64,000 nt of DNA from Serratia marcescens subsp. marcescens ATCC 13880 (GCF_017299535.1 NZ_CP071238.1:2356001-2420000); one strand, 5' to 3'; positions 18,639-27,529 are shown, numbered from the stretch's first letter. Notes: generated by a model from the sequence alone, not told the origin. Translations and numbers: made by a program.

Positions 18639-19160
18639 TTAGCGCTGAGGCGGCAGGTGGTAGACCACGGCGTCATACTTGATGCGCTCGCAACGGCCGG
18701 CCAGCACGCCGCCCAGCGACTCGACGAGGCGGCGGCTGGCGGTATTCTGCTCGGCCACCGGGTAGAGAAAGTGCGGCGGCTGAAAGCGCTCGCTGGCCCA
18801 GCGCGCGATGCCCTGCACGATTTCGCGGCCGTAGCCCTGACCATGCAGGCTCTCTTTTACCCAGATGCCCAGCTCCGGGGTGTGGCTGCGCAAATTATGC
18901 GCGCCGCCGACGCCGACGAACTGCCGGTCTTCGCGCCGACGGGCGACGAAGATCACTTCTTCGCCTTCGCGCATCAGCGGCAGCCAGCCTTGCCAGACGT
19001 TGGCGAAATCTTCCGGTGACGCTTCCGGCTCAAAGGTCATAAAGCGCGTCAGAGTGGGGGTGATCGCCTGGTAAACATCGTCGGCGTCTGCTGCGGTAAA
19101 GGGGGCAATCAACAAACGGTCGGTGTCCACGCGGCACTGAGAAAGGTCATTGTGATTCAT
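18639..19160 (-). CDS. GNAT acetyltransferase (RimJ/RimL-like)
   Basis: The 173-residue protein has the GNAT core: DTDRLLIAPFTAADADDVYQ at the start, the acetyl-CoA loop ESLHGQGYGREIVQG, and the Asn/Ser-containing strand VAEQNTASRRLVESLGG. It resembles ribosomal-protein N-acetyltransferases, but the acceptor cannot be told from sequence. The ATG at 19160 has GAGGGAATA upstream. It lies 124 bases upstream of ydfG on the same strand. Confidence 0.8.
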   Translation of the reverse strand: MNHNDLSQCRVDTDRLLIAPFTAADADDVYQAITPTLTRFMTFEPEASPEDFANVWQGWLPLMREGEEVIFVARRREDRQFVGVGGAHNLRSHTPELGIWVKESLHGQGYGREIVQGIARWASERFQPPHFLYPVAEQNTASRRLVESLGGVLAGRCERIKYDAVVYHLPPQR

Positions 19161-19317
19161 CTTATTCCCTCGCTTTTCAGGCCAGAACGGCAAAAAATCC
19201 GCGCCCATAAATCGGGGCGGATCGTCGATACTACGCGTATTGGCGTCAGAAGCGACTTATTTTTCGCCGTTGCGGCGGCGCGGAGGAGTGGTTTTATGTG
19301 ACATCGTCACGTTGAGG

Positions 19318-19353
19318 GGAAAGGCGGCGGGCATGGTTAACCGCACCCGCCGC
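19318..19353 (-). terminator. Terminator after fecA
   Basis: On the minus strand GCGGCGGG pairs with CCCGCCGC across a 14-base loop and is followed by CTTTCCCCT. It lies just beyond the fecA stop. The T-run is imperfect. Confidence 0.6.
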
Positions 19354-19359
19354 TGAAGA

Positions 19360-21711
19360 TCAGAACTTCACCGAACCTTGCAGATAGATCGTGCGCGGCT
19401 GGCCGATGTACAGACCTTTGTTGTTGTCGTCATAGGCGCGGGTGAAATACTCGTGGTTGAACAGGTTTTTCACCCCGACGCCCAGATTCAGACCGGCCAT
19501 TTCCGGGCCGAAATCATAGGCGGCGCGCACGCCCCACAGCATATAGCCGGGAATGCGGCCGGTGCTGCCGTCGGCGCTTTCCGCCACGGTGTTGGCGTTG
19601 TCGGCGAACTGGCTGGACTGGAACTCGCCGTTAAGATTAAACGCCCAGTTGCCCGGCGTGTAGTCCAACCCCAGGGTGCCTTTATGCTTCGGCGAGAACG
19701 GCACCTGGTTGCCCTTGTAGCCGCCGTCTTCGCGGATGGTGGCGTTGACGTAGGCGTAGCTGGCGTAGGCGGTCAGGTCGTCCAGTTTCGGCGTCAGCTG
19801 CGACAGATCGTAACGCAGGCTGCCTTCCAGCCCGGTGTGGCGGGTTTTGCCGCGCGCGGTCACGCTGTCGGTCACCTGGTTGGAGTCGTACTGGTTGTTG
19901 AAGTTGATCAGGAACAGCCCGATCTCGCCGGTCAGCGCATCGCCGGCGTAGCGGGTGCCCAGCTCCCAGGTGCGCGCCTTCTCCGGTTCAATCTTGCCGC
20001 TGTCGACCGCTTTGCCCATCTGGCTGTATTGCACGGTGCCGAAGGAGCCTTCGGTGTTGGCGTACAGATTCCAGTATTCGTTCAGGTGATACATCACGTT
20101 CAACGCCGGCAGCGGCGCGTTATAGCTGACGTCGAGGCGGTTGTTCTTGATGTAGTTGTTCTGATACGACTTGATGTACTCGTAGCGCATGCCCGGCGTG
20201 AGGGTCCAGTCGCCGATGTCGATGCGATCGTCGATATAGAAGGCGTGCGCCTCGGTGCCGGACTGGGTGTCGCGATCGTACGGGCTGGCGGTGGACGGCA
20301 GCCTGCCGGTGCTGGCTTTGCTGGTGTAGCGCAGTTCGTGGGTGGATTCGCTGACGTAGCGGTAGCCGACGCCGACCTCATGCGCCGAATCGCCCCAGCG
20401 GAAGCTCTGGCTGTAGCGCGGTTCCACGCCGCGCACCCAGTATTCGCGCGGCGACAGCGTCAGGTTTTTACCCTGATCCAGATAGCCGCTGCGCAGGGTA
20501 TAGGTGTAGAAGCTCTGCACGTCGAACTTGTGCTGCCGATCCGGCTGATACTGGTAGCCGAAGTTCGCCAACTGGCGGCGGCCCCAGAACTTGTCGTACG
20601 GGCGCGTCGACTGGAACGGGTTGGCGTTGTAGTCCGCCCGGCTCAGGCCGCCCGGCATCTCCGCTTCGCCTTCGTAGTATTGCAGCAGGCTGTTGAAGGT
20701 GTGCACCTCGTTCGGCGCGTAACGGCTTTTCAACATCACGTCGTCGATTTTGGTCGCACTGTGCTCGCGCCAGTCGCTGCCGCGGGTGCCGGAGTAGAGC
20801 AGCGCCGCGCCGAGGCCGTTGTCGGCGGTGCCGCCGATCATCAGGTTGCCGGTGCCTTTCGGGTGATCTTGGCGCGAGGTCGGGCTGAGCTGCCCCTGCA
20901 TGCCGGCCTCCATGCCGAAGGTTTTCGGGATGGCGCGGGTGACGAAGTTAACCACGCCGCCGACGCTCTGTGGCCCGTAGCGCACCGCGCCGCCGCCGCG
21001 CACCACGTCGATCGCATCCATATTGCCGAGCGAGATTGGCGCCAGCGACAGCTGCGGCTGGCCGTAAGGGGCGAAGGGTACCGGGATGCCGTCCATCAAC
21101 ACGGTGGAGCGGCTGGCGAGGCGCGGGTTGAGGCCGCGAATGCCGAAGTTCAGCGCCATGTCATGGCTGCCGGTGCCGTTGTTCTCCGGCGCCACCACGC
21201 CCGGCACGCGGTTCAACGCTTCGCGCACGGTGGTGGTGCCGGTTTTGACGAACTCTTCGCGGCGCACGACGTCGCGCGCGCCGGGGTGTTCGAACACGTC
21301 GATCTGGCGGCCTTCCGCCAGCCAGTCGCCGACCACGGTGATGTCCTCTTCCTTCTGCGGCTGCGGCAGTTTGGCCAGCGTGTAGCCGTTATTGCCGAGC
21401 GCTTTAGCCTGCAGGCCGCTGCCGGCCAGCAGGGCGTTCAGGCCGTCATCGACGCCGTAGCTGCCGCTCAGGCCCGGCGAACGTTTGCCTGCGGTCAACG
21501 CGCCGTCCACCGAGAGCGCGATGCCTGCGCGAGCGGCGAAAGCGTTCAGCGCGCCGTCCAGCTCACCGGCCGGAATGTGATAGGTGGCAGCGGCGCTGGC
21601 GGCGCTCGCCGTCAGCGGTGCGGCGAAGACCAGGCCAATGGCCACGGCCAGCGGCGTGGCCCGTTTTCCCCAAAGCGAAGCCGGAGCGACCTTTCCCCAA
21701 GCGTTGTTCAT
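19360..21711 (-). CDS. fecA: FecA, TonB-dependent ferric citrate receptor with signalling domain
   Basis: This 783-residue outer-membrane receptor has a signal peptide, a periplasmic STN signalling domain (residues ~40-120, GVDDGLNALLAGSGLQ) and a plug with RSTVLMDGIPVPFAPYGQPQ and RGGGAVRYGPQSVGGVVNFV, identical or near-identical to E. coli FecA (774). The beta-barrel ends in an aromatic C-terminus (LQGSVKF). The STN domain passes the substrate signal to FecR and then FecI. GGAAAA about 45 bases upstream of the start may be part of a FecI-type -35. No fecBCDE genes follow, unlike in E. coli, so the inner-membrane transporter must lie elsewhere or be replaced. Confidence 0.95.
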   Translation of the reverse strand: MNNAWGKVAPASLWGKRATPLAVAIGLVFAAPLTASAASAAATYHIPAGELDGALNAFAARAGIALSVDGALTAGKRSPGLSGSYGVDDGLNALLAGSGLQAKALGNNGYTLAKLPQPQKEEDITVVGDWLAEGRQIDVFEHPGARDVVRREEFVKTGTTTVREALNRVPGVVAPENNGTGSHDMALNFGIRGLNPRLASRSTVLMDGIPVPFAPYGQPQLSLAPISLGNMDAIDVVRGGGAVRYGPQSVGGVVNFVTRAIPKTFGMEAGMQGQLSPTSRQDHPKGTGNLMIGGTADNGLGAALLYSGTRGSDWREHSATKIDDVMLKSRYAPNEVHTFNSLLQYYEGEAEMPGGLSRADYNANPFQSTRPYDKFWGRRQLANFGYQYQPDRQHKFDVQSFYTYTLRSGYLDQGKNLTLSPREYWVRGVEPRYSQSFRWGDSAHEVGVGYRYVSESTHELRYTSKASTGRLPSTASPYDRDTQSGTEAHAFYIDDRIDIGDWTLTPGMRYEYIKSYQNNYIKNNRLDVSYNAPLPALNVMYHLNEYWNLYANTEGSFGTVQYSQMGKAVDSGKIEPEKARTWELGTRYAGDALTGEIGLFLINFNNQYDSNQVTDSVTARGKTRHTGLEGSLRYDLSQLTPKLDDLTAYASYAYVNATIREDGGYKGNQVPFSPKHKGTLGLDYTPGNWAFNLNGEFQSSQFADNANTVAESADGSTGRIPGYMLWGVRAAYDFGPEMAGLNLGVGVKNLFNHEYFTRAYDDNNKGLYIGQPRTIYLQGSVKF

Positions 21712-21825
21712 ACCTTCTCCTGAATCATTTTTTATTTATTGCTGCAGTGTTTTCCTGGGAGTCGGATGAGCAAAGCAAAAGGGACAATCAAGAATGCGAT
21801 TTTTTATCATTTTCATTTAAAAAAT

Positions 21826-22782
21826 TCAGGCGGGGACGATTTGCAGCCAATAGCGGGTAAAGCTCTGCAGGCGAACCGGCAGCGTCTGGCTGAGCAGGGC
21901 GAGGGCGCGATCGGTATCGTTGAGCGGGAAACTGCCGCTGACGCGCAGGCCGGCAACGGCCGGATCGCAACTCAGATGGCCGCGCCGGTAGCGCGCCAGT
22001 TCGGCGATCACCCGGTCCAGCCGCCACTGGCTGACGCTCAGCACGCCGCGCAGCCAGCCGTCCTCCTGCGCGGCGGGGTGTTTGTCGCCGAAGGCCGTCG
22101 CGCTGAAGCTGATCTGTTCACCGGCGTTCACCCGGCGCTGTTGTTGCGCGTTTTGCGCCAGCTGCGCCTCGACCGCATGCTCCAGCACTGTCAGGCGCGT
22201 TTCGCCGTCGCTCTCGCGCACCAAAAAACGGGTGCCGAGCGCGCGCATCGCCCCCTGCGGGCTTTGCACCCACAGCGGCCGGGGATCGCGTCCGGTAACC
22301 AGGCTGATTTCCCCGGCGTGCAGGCGGATCAGCCGTTGGCGATCGTCGTAATGCACGTCCACCGCGCTGGCGGTGTTCAGCACCAGCTGGGTGCCGTCGC
22401 TTAACACAATGGGTTTGATTTCACCGGTGGCGGTGCGGTAGTCGGCGCGCAGCTCCCGGCCGAGCGGCGACTGGTAAAGGAGGCCGCCGCCGCCCACGCC
22501 GAGCAACAGCAGCAGGCTTTTCAGTAGGGTGCGGCGATCGATCGCGGATTGGCGGCCGGCGCGATCGAGCGCGCGATAGCTGAATTTGCCCGGCACGCCC
22601 TGCAGCTGGCTCTGCAACGCTTCGACGCGCTGCCAGGCCCAGCGGTGATCGTCATGCTGCTGGTGCCAGGCTTGCCACTGTTGGCGCTGGCGTTCGGTGA
22701 CGCGCTCGTCGCACAGCAGGGCATACCAGTGTGCGGCCATTTTCAGCGCCTGGCGCTGCTCGGGGGTGATGGCGTTGCTCAT
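21826..22782 (-). CDS. fecR: FecR, anti-sigma/sigma regulator
   Basis: The 318-residue protein (E. coli FecR 317) has a cytoplasmic N-terminal region with Trp repeats (HWYALLCDERVTERQRQQWQ, HRWAWQRVE), one transmembrane segment (residues ~87-105, TLLKSLLLLLGVGGGGLLY) and a periplasmic part that contacts the FecA STN domain. It relays the ferric citrate signal to FecI. The ATG at 22782 overlaps the fecI stop by four bases, so the two are translationally coupled. Confidence 0.93.
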   Translation of the reverse strand: MSNAITPEQRQALKMAAHWYALLCDERVTERQRQQWQAWHQQHDDHRWAWQRVEALQSQLQGVPGKFSYRALDRAGRQSAIDRRTLLKSLLLLLGVGGGGLLYQSPLGRELRADYRTATGEIKPIVLSDGTQLVLNTASAVDVHYDDRQRLIRLHAGEISLVTGRDPRPLWVQSPQGAMRALGTRFLVRESDGETRLTVLEHAVEAQLAQNAQQQRRVNAGEQISFSATAFGDKHPAAQEDGWLRGVLSVSQWRLDRVIAELARYRRGHLSCDPAVAGLRVSGSFPLNDTDRALALLSQTLPVRLQSFTRYWLQIVPA

Positions 22783-23303
22783 GAATAAACGTCGTTTTCG
22801 AGGCTGAACAGCAGGCAATGCTCGGTGGCTTTGGCCATGTATTTTTTAACCGAGCTGACCGACACGCCGAGGCGCGCGGCGATGTCCGCATAGCCCAGGC
22901 CTTCGAGCTGCGACAACAGAAAGGCCTGTTTTACCTTCGGCCCCAGGCCGTCGAGCATGGCGTCGATCTGCTGCAGGCTGTCCAGCAGGCTCTGGCGCTG
23001 CTCCGGCGACGGGGCGTAGCCTTCCGGGATCAGCGCCAGCATCTCCAGATAGGCGCGCTCCAGCGTTCTGCGGCGGAACAGATCGACCATCACCCGCTTG
23101 GCGACAGTGACCAGAAAATCTTTCGGCTCGCGCAGGGTTGCCGCGGCGTCGCCTTTCAGCAGGCGCATAAAGGTGTCCTGCGCCACATCGTCCGCATCGA
23201 ACGCGCAGCCCAAGCGCCGGCGCAGCCATCCCTGCAACCAGGCGTGATGGGTGGCGTAGAGGCGCGACAGCGCGGCGTGCGGGGCAGAAGCGGTGGCGGA
23301 CAT
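22779..23303 (-). CDS. fecI: FecI, ECF sigma factor
   Basis: The 174-residue sigma-70 family ECF factor (E. coli FecI 173) has region 2 with DADDVAQDTFMRLL and VMVDLFRRRTLERAYLEMLA, and region 4 with GLGYADIAARLGVSVSSVKKYMAKATEHCLLF. It directs RNA polymerase to the fecA promoter. The ATG at 23303 matches the E. coli start. A Fur box about 35 bases upstream implies repression when iron is plentiful. Confidence 0.94.
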   Translation of the reverse strand: MSATASAPHAALSRLYATHHAWLQGWLRRRLGCAFDADDVAQDTFMRLLKGDAAATLREPKDFLVTVAKRVMVDLFRRRTLERAYLEMLALIPEGYAPSPEQRQSLLDSLQQIDAMLDGLGPKVKQAFLLSQLEGLGYADIAARLGVSVSSVKKYMAKATEHCLLFSLENDVYS

Positions 23304-23338
23304 GATTTTCGCATTGCTGGTCAAAAAGATGCGCGGAT

Positions 23339-23358
23339 GATAATTGAGAATAGTTATC
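23339..23358. promoter_or_regulatory. Fur box upstream of fecI
   Basis: GATAATTGAGAATAGTTATC has the GATAAT...TTATC arms of the Fur consensus and is 36-55 bases before the fecI start. Confidence 0.75.
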
Positions 23359-23459
23359 GTTTCAAGTTTGGTTGTTGTCCTCAGGCCGAGATTCAACCCC
23401 CAGGGGCGGTGTTGAAAATAAGCCGTGCGCCGTGAAGATATTCGCTTGCCCATTCAAGG

Positions 23460-23476
23460 TGCAGCGGCGCGGTGTT
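23460..23476. promoter_or_regulatory. Possible NtrC binding site
   Basis: TGCAGC-N5-GGTGTT resembles the NtrC consensus TGCACC-N5-GGTGCA at 9 of 12 bases. It lies about 140 bases upstream of the sigma-54 promoter of guaD, a normal enhancer distance. It is weak on its own and supported only by that context. Confidence 0.35.
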
Positions 23477-23612
23477 ATTTTGGCAGGCAAACGGTTGCTA
23501 TTGATCTGCCGGCGAAGAGCGACGTTTGCTTTATTCTTTTTTGCCGGTCAACTCCCCTTGGTTAATTAATATCACTTTGTTTTTTAAGTGGTAATTTATT
23601 TTACGCCATCAG

Positions 23613-23629
23613 CTGGCACGCGGCTTGCT
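23613..23629 (+). promoter_or_regulatory. Sigma-54 (-24/-12) promoter for guaD
   Basis: CTGGCACGCGGCTTGCT matches the RpoN consensus YTGGCACG-N4-TTGCW completely, including the invariant GG and GC. It is about 100 bases before guaD and points to nitrogen-limitation control of guanine use. In the same 427-base gap are the fecI Fur box, the possible NtrC site and a small inverted repeat near 23571-23593. No gene is visible. Confidence 0.78.
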
Positions 23630-23730
23630 ATGCTTAAGCCGGTCTTGGCGTTTGGGCGACAAAGGCATTGTTTCATCGGCGCAGGTTATTACGCGGGTGA
23701 GGTGGGCCGGTCGCGACAAGGAAGAAAATA

Positions 23731-25047
23731 ATGGCACTGCAATTCACCACGGCTATTCGTGGCAATTTTTTTGATATCTCAGCCTGTGTGGAGGCGCCGC
23801 AACAGCTTGAGGAACGCTTGCGGCATATTCCCGACGGTTTACTGCTGCTGAACGACGGCGTCATCGTCTGGTTCGGCAGCTGGCGGCAGGGCGAGGCGCT
23901 GCTGCCGCCGGGTTTCACGGTCACGGAGTATCGCGACAAACTGATCGTGCCGGGGTTTATCGACACCCACATCCACTATCCGCAAACCGAAATGATTGGC
24001 GCCTATGGCGATCAACTGCTGGACTGGTTAAACAATTACACCTTCCCGACCGAAAGCCGTTACGACTGTGGGCAGCACGCCGACGCGATGTCGGCCTTCT
24101 TTCTGCGGGAGTTGCTGAGTAACGGCACTACCACCGCGCTGGTGTTCGGCACCGTGCATCCGCGGTCGGTCGATGCGCTGTTCAGCCAGGCGGCAGCGCT
24201 GAACATGCGCCTGATCGCCGGTAAGGTGATGATGGATCGCCATGCGCCGGAGGCGCTGCTGGAAACGCCGGCGCAGAGTTACCGCCAGACGCGCGAACTG
24301 ATCGAACGTTGGCACGGCAAAGGCCGCCTCGGTTACGCCATTACGCCGCGCTTTGCGCCCACCAGTACGCCGGCGCTGCTGGCGCAGGTGCAGCGGCTGC
24401 GTGAAGAATATCCCGACGTTTGGCTGCAGACGCACCTGAGCGAGAATCCGCAGGAAGTGGCCTGGGTAAAAGCGCTGTTCCCGCAGAGCCAAAGCTATCT
24501 GGACGTTTACCACCGCTACGGCATGACCGGCGATAAAAGCGTGTTCGCCCACTGCCTGCATCTGGAGGAGCAGGAGTGGGACTGCCTGTGCGAGACCCGT
24601 TCGGCAATCGCCTTTTGCCCCACCTCCAATCTGTTCCTCGGCAGCGGGCTGTTTGACCTGCAGCAGGCCTGGCGCAAGCGGGTGAGGCTCGGCATCGGCA
24701 CCGATGTGGGGGCCGGCACCACCTTCAATATGCTGCGCACGCTGGGTGAGGCGTACAAGGTCGGCCAGCTGCAGCATTACCGGCTCTCCGCCGTAGAAGC
24801 GTTCTACCACGCCACCCTGGGCGGCGCCCGCGCGCTGTCGCTGGACGACAAAATCGGCAACTTCAACGTCGGCAAAGAGGCGGATTTCGTGGTGCTCGAT
24901 CCGGCGGTCACGCCGCTGCAGCAGTTGCGCTACGCCAACAGCGCCACGTCTGCGGAGCAAGGGTTCGTACTGATGACCTTGGGAGACGATCGTAACATTT
25001 ATCGCACCTATGTGAATGGTAAGGTGGTTTATGAGGCGTCGCGCTGA
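23731..25047 (+). CDS. guaD: Guanine deaminase
   Basis: The 438-residue amidohydrolase converts guanine to xanthine and ammonia. Zinc ligands are visible in order: DTHIHYPQ (residue ~72), QTHLSENPQE (~235), FAHCLHL (~272) and GIGTDVGAG (~325). PGFIDTHIH and the PTSNLFLGSG block are guanine-deaminase features, and the length equals E. coli GuaD (439). The ATG at 23731 follows AAGGAAG. Its 3' end overlaps the convergent MFS gene by 19 bases. The sigma-54 promoter suggests it serves nitrogen scavenging. A 28-base internal piece (24893-24920) recurs at 27337. Confidence 0.93.
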   Translation: MALQFTTAIRGNFFDISACVEAPQQLEERLRHIPDGLLLLNDGVIVWFGSWRQGEALLPPGFTVTEYRDKLIVPGFIDTHIHYPQTEMIGAYGDQLLDWLNNYTFPTESRYDCGQHADAMSAFFLRELLSNGTTTALVFGTVHPRSVDALFSQAAALNMRLIAGKVMMDRHAPEALLETPAQSYRQTRELIERWHGKGRLGYAITPRFAPTSTPALLAQVQRLREEYPDVWLQTHLSENPQEVAWVKALFPQSQSYLDVYHRYGMTGDKSVFAHCLHLEEQEWDCLCETRSAIAFCPTSNLFLGSGLFDLQQAWRKRVRLGIGTDVGAGTTFNMLRTLGEAYKVGQLQHYRLSAVEAFYHATLGGARALSLDDKIGNFNVGKEADFVVLDPAVTPLQQLRYANSATSAEQGFVLMTLGDDRNIYRTYVNGKVVYEASR

Positions 25048-26201
25048 CGCAGCCGCGCCTGCAGCCAAACGCTGAGCGGCGCGACGGCGACGGCGCTCAG
25101 CGCACACAGCCATAACAGAGGTTGCAAACTGAGCGGGGTGAGGCCGCCGCTCAGCAGCGTGGAGGAGAGCAAGAAGGCCACCGTGGCGCTCAGGTGTATC
25201 AGGGCGGTTTGCAGCGTGCCGAAGGCGGCGCGTTGCCGATTGTCCGGCCAGCGCATGCTCAGGGAAGAGATCGCCACCAGCCGCGCATAGGCCGCCGCGA
25301 GAAACGCGACCATGAACAGTTCACCGCGATCGCCACCGCGCGCCGCCAGCCACAGGCTGCCCAGCAGCAACAGCGTGGCGCCCACCGTCAGCGTCACGGC
25401 GCCAACGCGTTGCAGCCAGCGGCCCGCCAGCACGGTCGCCAGATAGCCGGCCACGCCGCCGATGAGAAACAGCCAGGACAAATGCGCGTCTGCCACCTGT
25501 AGCCGCTGGGTGAGCAGCGGCGCCAGCACCGGGATCAGCAGCATCGGGCTGAACTGTGTCAGGCCGGCGGCGGAGGCGAACAGCAACAGCCGGCGATCGA
25601 GCGTGACGGGCGCGGCAGCCTGTGGCTGCGGCGCATCCTTGGGAACAAACAGCGCCACCAATACGGCCGCCAGCAGACACAGCCCGCCGATAGCCGCCAG
25701 CGCGGCGCGCCAGCTTGCCACTTCGCACAGGTACAGCATGCCCGGCATGCCGACAATGCTCACCAACGAAAAGGACGCGATCACCGTCGCCAGCATTCGG
25801 CCGTGCAGCGCGGCAGGCGCGGCGTTGAGCAGCAGGCCGATCCCGACGCCCATCGTAGTGCCGCCCAACAGCCCGGCCAGCAGCCGCAGCGCCAACAACC
25901 AGTAAAACTGCTGGGTTGTGGCGATCAATAAGGTGGTCACGCCCAGCAGCGTGACGTTGAGCATCAGAAAGCGCCGTTTCTCAACGCCGCCGATCCAGAA
26001 AAATGCGCCGATGCCGGAAATCACCGCCGCCAGCGTATAGGCCGCGCTGACATAGCCGGCGAAGCTGACGGGCACGGAAAAATCGCCGGCCATGTAGATG
26101 AATATCGGGTTGAATACCATGTATTCCAGGGCATTGGTGAACTGAATAAAGGCGATGACCAGCGCTATCGCCGTCAGCTTTCTCGCGGGTGTCATAAGCA
26201 T
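25029..26201 (-). CDS. MFS transporter, DHA1-like
   Basis: This is a 390-residue, 12-helix MFS protein. The N-terminal half has ALEYMVFNPIFIYMAGDF and a degenerate motif A (WIGGVEKRRFLML), with RLLAGLLGGTTMGVG in helix 4. It belongs to the sugar-efflux/AraJ-like exporters; the substrate is unknown. The start could be the ATG at 26201 or two codons later at 26195. It lies between guaD (convergent) and a divergent LysR gene that may control it. Confidence 0.75.
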   Translation of the reverse strand: MLMTPARKLTAIALVIAFIQFTNALEYMVFNPIFIYMAGDFSVPVSFAGYVSAAYTLAAVISGIGAFFWIGGVEKRRFLMLNVTLLGVTTLLIATTQQFYWLLALRLLAGLLGGTTMGVGIGLLLNAAPAALHGRMLATVIASFSLVSIVGMPGMLYLCEVASWRAALAAIGGLCLLAAVLVALFVPKDAPQPQAAAPVTLDRRLLLFASAAGLTQFSPMLLIPVLAPLLTQRLQVADAHLSWLFLIGGVAGYLATVLAGRWLQRVGAVTLTVGATLLLLGSLWLAARGGDRGELFMVAFLAAAYARLVAISSLSMRWPDNRQRAAFGTLQTALIHLSATVAFLLSSTLLSGGLTPLSLQPLLWLCALSAVAVAPLSVWLQARLRQRDAS

Positions 26202-26298
26202 CCATGGGTTGCAGAGTCAGGCCGGCAGTGTAGCGCTTGGCGTTGATCGGGATTAGATGGTAGAAATGGCATGGTTTGTTATCAAATCAGGGATAATC

Positions 26299-27213
26299 AT
26301 GCGCGATAAATTGGATTTAAACCTGTTACGCATTTTCGTGGCGGTGGTGGAGCAAGGCAGCTTCGTCGGGGCGGCGCGGGCGCTGGCGATGCCAACCTCC
26401 AACGTCAGCCGCTATATCTCTCAGTTGGAGCGCCAGCTTGAGCAGCGGTTGATCGAACGCAGCACCCGCTCGATGCGGCTGACGCCGAACGGCCAGTTGC
26501 TGCATGAACGCACCCAGCCGCTGCTGGCGTCGCTGGAACACACCGCGCAAACCCTCAGCGAGCGGCAGCAACAGCTGCGCGGGCCGCTGCGCCTGTGCGT
26601 GCCCAATGAAGTTGGGCCATACCTGTTGGGCGAGCCGCTGGCGGCGTTCGCCCTGCAGCATCCGCAGATCGAAATCAGCTGCGTAACCAACCTGGCGGGT
26701 ATGACGTCGCTGCTTGATGATGTCGATCTGGCGGTGATGATCAGCCGGGGCATGCTGGACGACAGCGACTATGTCGCGCAGCCGCTGGCGTCTTTCCCCT
26801 GCATCGTGGTGGCCGCCCCGGCGCTGCTGGCGCAGTGGCCGCCGTCGTCGGAGATTGAGCAATTCACGCAATCGCCCTGTATCAGCACGGTGGATGCGCT
26901 AAAGGGGATGCCGTGGCAGTTCGTCCGCCCGGACGGCAAGTTCGTTACCGTCCCGGTCAATGCGCGCTATCGCGTCAACAGCGGGGAGATGGCGCTGAAG
27001 GCGGCCTTGGCCGGCGTGGGGTTCGCCATGCTTTCCGAGCTCGGCTGCCGGCCGTTTCTGGCCGACGGGCGATTGGTTGAGGTGCCGCTGACGTTGCCGC
27101 CGGCGCCGCTGCAGCTGTATGCCGTTTATCCCGGCCGCCGCTATCTGCCAGCCAAAACGCGCGCGCTGCTGACCTTTCTGATACAGCAGGTCGGCGAGGC
27201 GGCTCACGTCTAA
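26299..27213 (+). CDS. LysR-family transcriptional regulator
   Basis: The 304-residue LysR regulator has the helix-turn-helix MRDKLDLNLLRIFVAVVEQGSFVGAARAL, of the CrgA/DsdC-like subgroup with PTSNVSRYISQLE. An effector domain follows. It is divergent from the MFS gene. The ATG at 26299 begins the family's conserved N-terminus. Its last codons (VGEAAHV-stop) lie within the left copy of the island direct repeat; a diverged version (VGEAVNF-stop) is at the right junction before dcp. Confidence 0.8.
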   Translation: MRDKLDLNLLRIFVAVVEQGSFVGAARALAMPTSNVSRYISQLERQLEQRLIERSTRSMRLTPNGQLLHERTQPLLASLEHTAQTLSERQQQLRGPLRLCVPNEVGPYLLGEPLAAFALQHPQIEISCVTNLAGMTSLLDDVDLAVMISRGMLDDSDYVAQPLASFPCIVVAAPALLAQWPPSSEIEQFTQSPCISTVDALKGMPWQFVRPDGKFVTVPVNARYRVNSGEMALKAALAGVGFAMLSELGCRPFLADGRLVEVPLTLPPAPLQLYAVYPGRRYLPAKTRALLTFLIQQVGEAAHV

Positions 27214-27340
27214 TCACTTGTTTTTGCTCAAACTGCCAACTGCCCTAAGCTAGGAGGTGACTCAGAGGGAGCCATTCCCCGAGACCTTATTCCGTGAACA
27301 TGGAGGCGTTTCGATTTGATGCGTTATCCACATTGCTGCT
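27189..27340 (+). repeat. Left direct repeat: lysR 3' end plus broken dcp 5' end
   Basis: This stretch repeats 43027-43180. From about 27213 to 27340 it is roughly 94% identical, and it also shares the last ~8 lysR codons. It carries the dcp leader, the dcp ribosome-binding site and the first dcp codons. One T is lost (ATGCGTTATCC against ATGCGTTTATCC), so the dcp start is frameshifted and dead. After a few codons it joins a piece identical to part of guaD. It marks the left edge of the inserted island. Confidence 0.88.
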
Positions 27341-27364
27341 CGATCCGGCGGTCACGCCGCTGCA
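27337..27364 (+). repeat. 28-bp copy of an internal guaD segment at the island junction
   Basis: The 28 bases are identical to 24893-24920 inside guaD (codons for LDPAVTPL). They follow directly on the truncated dcp leader and precede AT-rich island DNA. The corresponding right repeat continues into genuine dcp sequence instead. Confidence 0.85.
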
Positions 27365-27510
27365 TATTACATATGGCGAGAGATAGAATGAATAGAGTTA
27401 TTTGATTAGGAGACTCTTTATTGGTTTTTTATCGATATGCATAGTGATATACGGCTATGTGGCTGGGTAAGTGCGTAAAAAACATTGCATTTCTTCGGAA
27501 CGCCCGATAT

Positions 27511-27529
27511 CATAATGAGAATAATTATC
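27511..27529. promoter_or_regulatory. Fur box upstream of the microcin exporter genes
   Basis: CATAATGAGAATAATTATC matches 16 of 19 positions of the Fur consensus GATAATGATAATCATTATC. It lies about 120 bases before the HlyD-type gene, in the only AT-rich promoter region of the 27365-27649 leader. It implies expression of the exporter under iron limitation, as for known class IIb microcins. Confidence 0.75.

Noticed and set aside
19378..21723. Very long open frame antisense to fecA
   Set aside because: It is a shadow of GC-rich fecA: no ribosome-binding site, no recognisable domain and a repetitive Val/Arg/Ala composition.
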